Shown here one piece after another: positions 15,169 to 26,400 of a DNA stretch of 64,000 bases (the first letter of the stretch is position 1; every line of letters begins with the position of its first letter). The DNA lies in contig JAXRKN010000043.1 of assembly GCA_038502055.1 (NCBI GenBank), positions 1,922,001-1,986,000 on the forward strand, read 5' to 3'. The notes beneath the pieces were generated by a model, which saw only the letters and a list, made by a program, of their open reading frames with translations, did not search any database and was not told the DNA's origin. This DNA is from Tanytarsus gracilentus (lineage: Eukaryota; Arthropoda; Insecta; Diptera; Chironomidae). A program made the position numbers and the translations under genes.

Positions 15169-16550
15169 TGTTCACCGAGCCGACATATTATATGCATAAA
15201 ATCTGTATATTATATGCATAAAATATGTGTATAATATGCATATAATATGCAGATTATCTAAAAATCTGCATATTATATGAGGATTTATTTTTAAAATTTT
15301 CATCTGCATATTATATGTATATTAAATCTGCGTATAATATGCGTATAATCTGCATATTATATATCAAAATATATACAGAAAAAATCTGCATATAATATGT
15401 GTATTATACGCAGATTTTATATATATTATATGCAGATTATACGCATATTGTATGCAGGTATTTTATATATTTTATGCATATTTTTTAAAATATTATACGC
15501 ATATAATTTATATAATATCTGCGTATAGTATACATATTATATGCATATAATACATAAAATATTTGCAGTAAAATTTCATTATTTTTTCAATGGAACATAC
15601 TAAAATTAATTCCAAAATTTGAAGAAAAATGTTTTATTGAAATATTTTAAACTCAATTGAAAACTTGTTAAAAAAGCAATCATTTGATACCCAAGTTGAG
15701 AAGTGACCATGCAGTTATCAACCACTTGTAATGAGTTGAAGGTGATTGTGATTAAAAAAATATATGAAAATTGTTAATCTTTAACTCGAATTTCAAGATT
15801 TACATGACTAACATATATGAACAATATATCATTAGAATCCATTTGTAATTACAAGTCTGATGACATATCATATATCATCAATGCATCACTTTATCTTATT
15901 CTAACATACCTAAAAGGATGAAAAATATCAAAATTTTAATAACATAATAAAGACTCAACTATCTTTTCAAGAAATACTCAACAGATAATAATGATCAATA
16001 TACCGTTGAATTGCATTTTTAAAAACGAGTTCATAGACATATGATGAGTCAATATTGCAACATTATTTTTCTCTCCAACATTCTTAAAGAGGAGAAAATT
16101 ATTATCTGGACCAAAAAAATATCATCATTTTAACTATTTATTGAATCTTACTGCAAATATTTTATGTATTATATGCATATAATATGTATACTATACGCAG
16201 ATATTATATAAATTATATGCGTATAATATTTTAAAAAATATGCATAAAATATATAAAATACCTGCATACAATATGCGTATAATCTGCATATAATATATAT
16301 AAAATCTGCGTATAATACACATATTATATGCAGATTTTTTCTGTATATATTTTGATATATAATATGCAGATTATACGCATATTATACGCAGATTTAATAT
16401 GCATATAATATGCAGATGAAAATTTTAAAAATAAATCCTCATATAATATGCAGATTTTTAGATAATCTGCATATTATATGCATATTATACACATATTATA
16501 TGCATATAATATACAGATTTTATGCATATAATATGTCGGCTCGGTGAACT
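15169..16550. mobile_element. Foldback / MITE-like element with 402-bp inverted arms
   Basis: The left arm (15,170-15,571) begins GTTCACCGAGCCGACATATT. The right arm (16,148-16,549) is its reverse complement, ending in AATATGTCGGCTCGGTGAAC. By eye the arms differ at only about two positions, for example near 15,222 and 15,316. The 576-bp spacer (15,572-16,147) is AT-rich and has no coding frame I would trust. The trinucleotide ACA flanks both ends (15,166-15,168 and 16,551-16,553), a possible short target-site duplication. The arms are themselves built from variants of near-palindromic TATTATATGCATATAATA units. There is no transposase, so it would be non-autonomous. The structure is seen directly; its class is inferred. 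Confidence 0.85.
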
Positions 16551-19260
16551 ACACTCTGTAAAAGTGATTTTTCATGAAAATTGTTTATCGCACAAAATTC
16601 CAATTCACTGATTTTTACTCTCAGCATTACCAAAAAAGGAACACATGTTACCGTGAATTTATACTCAACATATCAGCAAGCGAGTTGAGTGAAATATTTC
16701 TGTGTGAGCATCAAAGGGAGTAAAAGAGGTGGCAAAAAGGTTTCTAGATGACTTGACTTTTAGTTCATATGCCGTTTGTTGTCTCCTCTCCTCTCTCCCA
16801 TGCCAACGCCGCATGCATTATTATTATGAAAATGTAAAACGACATCTCGGTGGATGAGATGAGCTGCTTTATGTGTATGGCACAAATGATAAATTCATAT
16901 TCGTCTATTTTGCGTTGAAATGAGCTTCGATGATAAATTTCCTTCATGTGCGAGGTTGTTACCATTCATATGACAAAATGGATGTTCATAATGATTTTGA
17001 ATGATTTGAGGTTAGAGTGACGATTTTAGTCTTGATTTTTGTATCAACTTTAAAAATGTATATAAAAAATTTTAAAATTGAAATTTAACAAAATTTTCTA
17101 TTTTTATCTAAAATCAAATTTTTCCAGTTGCTCTTAAGTTTTTTCGACTACTTTGATAATCACTTTTTTGGTCCTTTATTTTTAAATTAAAAAAGTACGT
17201 TATAAATGAAAAACAGTAAACTTAATAACGTATTTTTTAGTTTCAAAAACTTTTTTCAAATCAAAGTAGAAAATTCTGTTAAATTTTAGGCATTTTTAAA
17301 TTTTTATAAAAAATCAATTTTTTATCTGAAGCTCCACAAAAAATATTTTTTCTTCACACAAAACAAATTTCACGCCATAATGCAATTAAATTTCACAACT
17401 ATTTGCATTGTTTTAAGAAATTTATTTCCTTCGAGATAAATCTAACCAAAAATTTTATAAACTTGTTCGAAATGAAAATTCTTACAAGCTCGAAACGTGG
17501 CTCACAAAACACTTTAGAACTTCATTAAGTTTTTTCACTTTTTTTCAACTCTCCGGAGATGGCAAATAGGAAAATTACATTCTTGGTTGCATCTTCAACT
17601 TACCAAAACCATCCTAACTTTCGCTCTGCTCATCGGAGAGATGCAATAGCATATTTAATTCAGTTGCGAGCGTCGAGAAAATCAAATCGAGTCACGTCGT
17701 AAGTACTTCGCTTGGGTAAAATTCATATTGTCTCTATTACTATGCATTGTCTATGGAAAGCAAATAATTCCATGCGACGGCAATAAAAATTTTCAATGCG
17801 AAAATATCTTATGATATTTTATTATTTTCCTGCTTTCAGAGTCAAGCGAAAAGCTGCAAAGAAAAGTTTTTCTCTCTCTGGCGCTATGCAGAAATTAAAA
17901 TTTTCCTTTACGCTAAAAAAATGTTGCTGTTTGGCTTTTGTGTCTTCGAAAGGATTTGAAAGGAGAGGAAAAAGTTTTTCTTTAGATTTTTATTTCCAGG
18001 AGTTGACACTTTTGATATTTTACAATAAAATAATTTTTAAAATATTTTAATTTAATTCAAAAAATCCTCAGTTTCACATCCCTTGCATATTCTATTTTTT
18101 CAGATCACTTAAGCGATTTTTATCCACTAAAGCAATTTTACAGTGATTTCTGTGTTATTGGCTCTTTTGTGTGCATAATTTCCATTAGAAACTTTTTCTA
18201 TTTTGTTGCTCTCTTTTTTTCCCTTTTAATGACTTTGGTTGAGCAGAATTTTAAAATCGAAACTTTTTTAAATTTTTAAAATCGTTTTCAGATTGAAACA
18301 TGTTGGACAGCTAATTTGAATTCGAGCACATGCTCGATTAAAAATTTAATTGAAAAAGTTTATTTTCTAAAAGCGCAGTTGATGGATGGAAGAGTTTATG
18401 TAATGGCAGTGAAACTAATTTAATTGCAACGAAAGTTTTCATTATAAAATTCCATATAATTAAATTTTTAAATAAAAGTTTAGAATTTCATTAAAAAAAT
18501 TATTGTGGAGTTGAGGATGCGTCACATGCACACACACACACCTTGCAATTCAAAACTTCTTGCTTTAATTAGATTTGAAAGAATTTTTCATCGTGCTTTG
18601 ATATGAACGCAATGGAGGGAGGAAAGTGAAAAGAATTTTTAATTAAAAGAGCGAAATCAAAGGGTGAAACCTCAAAAAATATAAATTAACATTTTTAAAA
18701 TTTAATAATTCAGTAAATTGCCATTCCTTGACTCATGAAGACCAATCACAATCTCTCGCCGTCAACCGCTTCACCAACCATGTCAATATGACATCATTGA
18801 GCAATAATGAGAAGAACAAAACTTTACTAATTGAATTATTCTGTTGGAATTTGCGACATCATGTGAGATTGCAGAATTGAATGCATTTCAATTATTAATT
18901 TTACAATTATTGCCATTCACTTGTCTTCCTCTCGTATAATTACAGAGAAACGCAGCGACTTTGTCATGTACACACGCACAATTTGATAATTAATTATGAA
19001 TGAACGTCAGCGTGTCGTGACCACTAACTTAATTACACCGAGGGAGCTTCAATATTAATTTTATGATATATTCGGAGGGGAATAATTAAATTTAATTATT
19101 GAAAAAGAATTAATGTGATTTAAAGTGGAGAATTTAAAAGCAATTTTGGATGTCGAAAATTTAATTTACAATTGAGAGAATTTTAAAAAATTCACAGACA
19201 TTTTACAATTAAATACTCAATTTTCTTCATTTTTAAAGTTCAGCTCAAAACTTTTTCAAC
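16551..19260. other. Non-coding region upstream of the OBP gene
   Basis: No exon is supported here. A short CA microsatellite sits at about 18,528-18,541. The last 400 bases before the OBP promoter (about 18,880-19,250) are dense in TAATTA/ATTA motifs, which are homeodomain-type core sites. That is compatible with an upstream control region, but such motifs are also common by chance at this base composition. Confidence 0.45.
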
Positions 19261-19267
19261 TATAAAA
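19261..19267 (+). promoter_or_regulatory. TATA box of the OBP gene
   Basis: TATAAAA starts at 19,261, and a pyrimidine-flanked CA at 19,291-19,292 lies about 31 bases downstream. That is the usual TATA-to-start spacing. It would give a 5' UTR of roughly 26 bases before the ATG at 19,318. The transcription start is inferred from spacing only. Confidence 0.6.
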
Positions 19268-19317
19268 TCAAACGATTTTCTTCTCATCCCCATAATTCTC
19301 AAGTTACACTCAGAACG

Positions 19318-20407
19318 ATGAAGAATTTGTTGATTTTATCAATTTTTGCAATTATCGCAATCGCATTTGCACAAGTTGCACCGCGTCGTGATTCGAAATA
19401 TCCACCGCCGGAATTATTGGAAGCACTTAAACCCGTGCACGATATTTGCGTTAAGAAGACGGGAACGACAGAGGAAGCCATAAAGGAATTTAGCGACGGT
19501 AAAATACATGAGGATGATAACATCAAATGCTATATGGTGAGCGATTTTATGTGTTCGAATTTTATATTCGTGATTTACTTTTTACGCTTCGAATAATTCT
19601 GTCATGTTTTATTGATTTATGTTTGAAATTAAACTAAATCAAATTAAGAGGAAATGGATTGTGTGGAAATTTGTCGAGACTGAGTTGAAAATTAAAATTT
19701 AAAAGCTCATTTCTAAAATTTGTATGAGCTTTGGTGAAAAGCTTTATAAAAAATTTGTAAATTAAAAATCTTCTCAAAAACATTTAAAATCTTTTAATCA
19801 AAAATCTCAAAAGTTCCCAATAAACTTTTTCCCACCTCAAAATCATCTTACTTTCATGTCTTGCAAGATCTTGTACATTTCACAATCAACCACCAAAATA
19901 ATGTCAGAATGCTTCCTTTCATCAATAAATTTTCTCTCTCTTTTCAGAACTGTATTTTTCATGAAACCAAAGTGGTAAGTTTCGGAAAATCTTTTCACAT
20001 TTAAAAGTTTTCTGTTTCACTTTTGATACAAGAAGGAAAAGCATAACCATGGATTATGGGGTTTTGCGACACACACACATAAAACTTTTGCACTCAATTC
20101 CTGTTTGAGGAAAATTTTCAATCTCCCAAATTTTGTCGAATTCTCAGGTTGATGATAAGGGTAATGTACACTTTGAGAAATTACTTGATTCTCTACCGGA
20201 AGATTTGCACGACAAGGCATTCAAGATGGGCAAGAAGTGCCTCTATCCACAAGGTGATAACTTATGTGAGAAGGCTTTCTGGTTGAACAGCTGCTGGAAA
20301 AATGCTGACCCCATTGTGAGTTTTCTATCTTCCCATCCTGCAAAACTTGAATCAACTTTCTGCTAATTTCCTTTTTCTCTCTCTTCCAGCACTATTTCCT
20401 ACCTTAA
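19318..20407 (+). CDS. Obp83a: Odorant-binding protein, OBP1 / OS-E / OS-F group
   Basis: Four exons: 19,318-19,536, 19,948-19,974, 20,148-20,315 and 20,390-20,407. All introns are GT..AG (411, 173 and 74 nt) and all are phase 0. The product is 143 aa. Residues 1-18 form a signal peptide ending in AFA before QVAPRRD, leaving a 125-aa mature protein, the size I recall for mosquito OBP1. The six classic OBP cysteines are C44, C71, C75, C113, C122 and C131; spacings x26, x3, x37, x8 and x8 fit the family. Diagnostic blocks include YPPPELLEALKP, KEFSDGKIHED, KCYMNC, VVDDKGNVHFEKL and the terminal HYFLP. Soluble proteins of this group carry hydrophobic odorants through sensillar lymph to receptors. 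The tryptophans around C6 (FWLNSCW) match the ligand-site region of mosquito OBP1. Family placement is firm; the exact orthologue is less so. As I recall, mosquito OBP1 ends in FLV, whereas this one ends in FLP. Confidence 0.95.
19948..19974 (+). other. Obp83a: 27-nt exon 2 of the OBP gene
   Basis: This is a nine-codon exon (NCIFHETKV) between TTTTCAG and GTAAGT. It supplies the third conserved cysteine directly after CYM in exon 1. It is phase 0 on both sides, so skipping would stay in frame but remove C3 and one disulfide. The continuous match to the conserved family motif across both junctions supports the exon. Confidence 0.92.
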
Positions 20408-20440
20408 ATAGCAGAAGAAGAAAAGTTTAAGAGAAAATTA

Positions 20441-20446
20441 AATAAA
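20441..20446 (+). terminator. Poly(A) signal of the OBP gene
   Basis: AATAAA lies 34 bases after the stop codon, within TTAAATAAAAAAA. It implies a very short 3' UTR of about 50-60 bases. A second AATAAA-like signal is not needed. Confidence 0.7.
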
Positions 20447-20469
20447 AAAAATTATACTTGAAAACTTTC

Positions 20470-23400
20470 CTCATCATCATTGAATCTCAACGTTCGGAGT
20501 GGCAGCAGTGAAGAGAGAAAAATTATTTTATGCATCAAAGATCAATAAACGAAATACACTTTGCAAAATTTACAGAAAATGTGTTTGATGTTTTTAACGC
20601 TTCGTTACTTTTGAATGAGATGAAAAGGCACTTCTTTCCTTCCATCGTAGCAAATCCATCTTCAGTGAGATGTTTCAGGTGCTCTCAGCAGTTGAGAAAG
20701 ATTTCACAGTTTTGCGAATTTAAATGAACTATTTTTGCTATTTATTTTATTTGAGAAAAATCACAGCTCAAAGAGTTCTGAGAGCGGAAGTAAAGCGAGC
20801 GAGATTATATAATTCTCATCATGTCGCGTGTTTTAATTTCTATGGACGTATTAATATTCAAGTGCTGTCGGTGAATGAGCGCTTTTCATCTTTGAAATTA
20901 TGGAAAAAAATTTGAATTATCGCGACACGTGTTTGCTAAAGTTTTTAAATTTATTTTTACTCAACGGGTTAAAAATCTCTTTAAAAATAATCTTAATCAC
21001 ATCTTCGACCTATCGCAACCACAATCTGACACCCTTAAGTGTGAGTTGAAGAGATATCGTCCGCAATTTCTCATCTTCAAGCGTCTTGCTGACAAATTAT
21101 TCTCTCTCATTTCTTTTTGATATTCTCTTCAGTAATCTCTTCAAAATTGTATGCAATTTAAAAGTAAAATAAACTCATTGCAAAACTTATTTCTTATACA
21201 CTTTTGCGAAAAAGTCCAAAGAACATCATTTTATGTCGTGCTGAAAAATTGTTTTCGTTCATCTTGAGACAACACGCTCATTCATCTCACTCGAGTTGAG
21301 GGACCCAGAGATCAAAATTAATTTAATAAGAGTTAAAAATTTTAATTGTGATTTTCTGTAAATTTGATGGCATTTAAAAATTTAGGGTACTGGATCCTAA
21401 CTTCAGAGTGAATCTAATTAAAATAAAATTCTGATTTATTTTTAATTTTTGCGATTTCATTTTGTTCGCCGGGTTCCAGAAGCAAAAAAATTCTCCTTTT
21501 TTTGCAAATGACAAGAAAACGAAAAAAAAAACATTTTAATTCAGTTCGAAGCCATTAACAGAAATTTGCACCATAAATTTACTTCAATCAATATCCCATT
21601 TATCATTGTTTTCGAACTAGGGTGGAGAGAAATCGGAGACGATGATGTTGTTGATGGGGCGACACAGACTGTGCACTCGAGTAAAATGTGGGTGGTTAAA
21701 AGCTGTAATGAGGCAGACACAGTCTCATCTTCAACATGGAATCTAATGACTTAATTTACGCCAAACCGCAAATAAACATTTCCATCCATAAATTTCTGTG
21801 ATGTGAAATTATTTTATTTGACTTGAAATTGTTTTCCTCATTGATTGTCGATTTTTCAACGCTCACAGCGGAAAGTTGGAATGGCAAGTTTTGGATATAT
21901 ACGAATGTTGCAAATTTATTAAAGTTGGAATTGACAATTGAGGGAATTTACACTAAAAAATTAATAAAGTGCAGAAAGTGCAATAAAAACTGCAATAATT
22001 TTTAATTTTTTATAATTATTTTTTAATTTACCCTATTTTTGCCGGAAGTTATGGCATTTTGTTTCTATTGAAGTACGAAGGTCTTTTTTCATCTAACTAC
22101 CGACCAGTAGCAAGTAAGTAACAGGCAACAGCAGTAAAATGGGAAGAAAAAGTCCATTAAAAGAAGGAAAAATATACACTTTAAGAACTGCTGACCTTAA
22201 GGAAATATTTTCTTTTTTGCCTATTTCGAGGGGTGTCGGAGAGAGACGATTGCGTGAAGTGTTTATAAATTTTTAAAATTCCATTTTCAAAGCAAACCTT
22301 TTCAGTCGAGAAGAGTGAAATAAAAACCTCGGTCATTATATTTCTCTTTACCCTTTTGAATCGTCCATCATTCGATAGATCAAATTGTGTACGTTCATTC
22401 CGCTTGCTTCTTCCTCAACTTTGTTATAACAAAAATAATTTCCTGCATCAAATTTTTAATTTCCTTAAATTTATAACATTTCGTTTAGCTCTCGCTCGTT
22501 TGCTTTTTCATCTCGATGCTGTCTCAATCGAATGTTTGATTCGTTTTGTGTGTGGATGGGAAATAAATAAAAATAATTGCACGAAAAATGATGTTGAATT
22601 TTTTTCGAACTCTTAAAGTTAATTTTTTTAAACTCTTGCAAGGAAAAAAGTTTAAAAAATTGCAACAGACAAACAAAATAATTTCTTCTTCATCATCCAC
22701 TTCGAGGAAGAGCTTAAAATCAGCAAAATGAAGCAGAAGTGAATAACAGACGGGGCTTTATGTACACACACAGCATCAACAATGTTGCTCTCTCAGATCA
22801 TTACGAAATAAATCATGACTAGTTGCTGACTCTCGAAACACACGAGCTAATGCGACGGGCGCTTCGAAATTTCGATTTTGAGGCAATGAAAAAATTGAAA
22901 AAGTTCAAGATAGGAGGAGACCAATACCAAATGAAGAGTAAGGTAAGCAAAAATGTGTGTTCAATGGCATGGAAAAGAGAAAGAGAGCAGCGGCGGCAGC
23001 AGAAGGAGTAAAAAATTGCTTGATGAAGAGGAAACATTTTTATTCGATCGACTGGCAGTGTGGGAAGTAAAAGAAAAGAAGAAAAATTGACAATGAACGA
23101 ATTGAGAACAATAGAAAAAAGGCTGGACAAAAAATCTGTGAGATTGAGTTAATAAAGATTTATTGAAAATATTTAAAATTTATTTGATACAAAAAACTAC
23201 AATATTTTTTATGCATTAAAAAAATTAATTTTTAAAATTCTCAAATTTTTTTCTCTCATCAAATTTCTTCCCTTTACTCACAATTAAGTCCTCACTTTGA
23301 TCACCATTGAAAAATTATTTGATCTTTTTTTGTCTGGCCAGATAGAAATTGCAATAATCAAAGAGTGAATAGTTTTGTCATTGCGGAGCATGAAACTATT

Positions 23401-26400
23401 CAACATCTAAAAAAAAGTATTTAACTCATTGAATAGAAAAAGAAAATTTCTCAATTGTCATTTTAAAATGCTTCCTTCTGATTTTTGGCCATTAAGTGGA
23501 GAGACAATTTTTAGATGTGGTGTGAAAAATTTGTGGGCGGAGAAGCTTTTCCATAAAATGTGTAGTTTAGATAATGTGAATGGAACTCCATTGGATGAAT
23601 TTTGATAAGCTGCGACACATTTATTTTTGTGAGGACTTTTAATGACTTTCGGGTTGGATTTGAGAATCAGGGATTTGTGAATAAAATTTTATCGCGGTTG
23701 AATTTTGGAGGTTATCAACTAGCTTTTAAATTTAATTTTTGCCAGCCCTGAGAAATTTTTCTATTTCGAACCTTCGACAGAAAAATCGACAGTTGTTTCA
23801 ACTAATTCCATAATTATTTCCTCTCAATCTTCCTTTATCTCGAAATACATATCATAATTTTTATTTTCATCTCTTCTTTTCCAAGCTTATAGCTCATAGA
23901 TGAAGAGAGTCGACGCAGGCAAATGTAATCAAAATTTACGATAATTACAAAACTTTTTTTACATTCAGAAAATTTTCCGGCATTGTTTGCGAAAATTGGT
24001 TGGTTTGGATGTTGAATTGAGAGGTGGGTTGAGTTTTTATGACTCTTTCCGATGTGAAGGTGAGAGAGGAAGAGGAAAAGGTAGGAAATTAGTTTGGATA
24101 TAAAATTGCATAATTTTGTAAAATTTTTAAGTGAGATATTTTTGAAAAAAATTTTAAGAGCTCTTTTCAGTCAAAATTTTGGATTTTAAATTTTTTGTTG
24201 AAGTTTTTTTAAACCAACACAAAATTTTCTCAACATATTAAATTTTTTTTCATTCAAATGTTAAACCAGCATAAAAATACATGCAAGGTAGCAAGAAGGT
24301 AATAATGATATCTTTCATACCAACAAAATCTGATCGCAGGCTTTTGAACATTTTTTGTTTTAAAAAAAATCTTCACAGGCCGATTAAGATAAGAAATTTA
24401 TCGCCTTTGTGTTTCCAACTGAATAGTAATTTGCTGATTTAATCTCAAATTTGAATCTATCGATTTTCGATTAATCGCACCGCAACCCATGTAAAATTTT
24501 TTAGATGTATAAAAAAGAGGGAAAATATTCTGTTAAAAATTTCCTTCACATCTTAAACTTATGGTGCGTTTATAAAAGTTTTTAAAAAAAGTTTCTGTGC
24601 TTTATAGCATTGATGTGCGGGTTGTCTGCGGAGAAAGAGTTGAATATCAAAAGAAATATTAAAAGAAGAGCTTTTGTGTGGATTTCAATGTGCTTGAGTT
24701 GAGTTGAATAGAATGAGATAAAGTAGGAAGAAGAAAATAAAAAGTTAAGCTGGACCTTTTTGAGATATTTTTTAAAAAAACAAAATTTTTATTTTTCATT
24801 TTAAAAACAAAATTTCAACCAACTGATTTCAATTTAAAATTCTCTGGCAAATAAATTTCACTTTAACTTCTCTTAAATCATTTTCGCACATTCTCACCCA
24901 AGCGAGATGGAGAAATGTTGTACATGCGAATATCACCAAAAATGTTTTATTATAAATTTATTGCGTTGTATGTTTAAATGTTTGTTAGAGTCATTTGCAT
25001 AAAAACAATAAATGTATCTTCTTAAATGTTATGCTTTCACACAGCATGTAGTGATTTTAGATGTTGGCGCTTTAAGTGATGATAAAATGAAAATTTAAAA
25101 AGAAACAATTTTTTTAGATGTTGAAAAATTGAATTTTTAATTGAACTTTAAATTTTTTATATATTGAGAAATTGAATTTTAAAATTTCTCGTAGAATTTT
25201 TTATCCACTTCAAAAAAACATTTTTAAAACACCTATTTTACCCCACATAAGCTTAATCACTCGAAATCAAAAGCTTCTAAAAAATTATTCGTATTAATTC
25301 GTACAATTAAAATATTTTTAGACTGCAACACATCTAAAGCACTCTTTTGTATTCAATAATAGCTCTCTTTCTCGTTTAGTATGCTTGTGAAATTAAACAT
25401 GTTTATTTTGCAAACGAAAATTTATAAAATTTATCATTTGTGTGAATTTATTCTGGAATAAAATTTTTAATGTGTGAAACTTGAACGAAAGATTATGAAT
25501 TAAAAAATCAAATTTTATCATTAATTTTTTTTCGATTTTATTTTAATAAAAAATTTTAATGGTAAATTTAACAATTTTTCTTACTGCTCACTCTCAAAAT
25601 TAACCATTTAAAAATATTTTTTTCAAAATTTATTCATATTTCACTTAATTTTCATTATTTCACAATTCCGCACATTGACACCGTCGTATTTGCAAGTCCA
25701 TACATAATATAAATGTTCTCTTTTTCCTATCTCTGAAAACCAAATACATAATTTGACAAAAATGTTTATTATGGTGGTGAGCACGCAAGCGAATTGTAGA
25801 TTTTTGTGGCTTTTTCAATTTTGTCAGTTTTTCACTTGACATCTCATTGGCTTTTTTCACTCTCCATTCGCTGATACAAAAATAAATTGCAAATAAGCTC
25901 GTTTTGTGGTTGCCACCAGACAAAATTTAATGATGAAAATCGAATAAATGGGATATGTGCGAATGAGCTCGAGCATCGCGAGTGCTTTAGCCACATTAAA
26001 ATTAAATTTTGGCAAAATGCAAATCAAAATGTTAAGGTTAAACTGGTTATTGTTAGCTCCAGCATATCATGCATCCGAAAATCAATCGGTCGAGATTTTT
26101 TTGCCACAATAAGGAATTCGATAGAGCAAAAATTTTCTCTTTATTTTGCGCAGTCAAGAGTGAAAAGGGAAAGAATCCGGAAGGATGAAACTATTTGTGA
26201 AAGAGACCATGAGATATTGAGGAATTTCCTTTTTGATATCGATATAAGAAATTTTGTGGGTTTTCACCCTTGTTGCACAGAAAATGTTAAATAAATAAAT
26301 TTTTTTATTCTTATAATTTTTTCTGTGCCACTAGGGTTTAAAAAAATAACTATCAGCTCTTTTTGATTTGATGAAAGCCAAAAGTTCTTCTTAACTTTTT

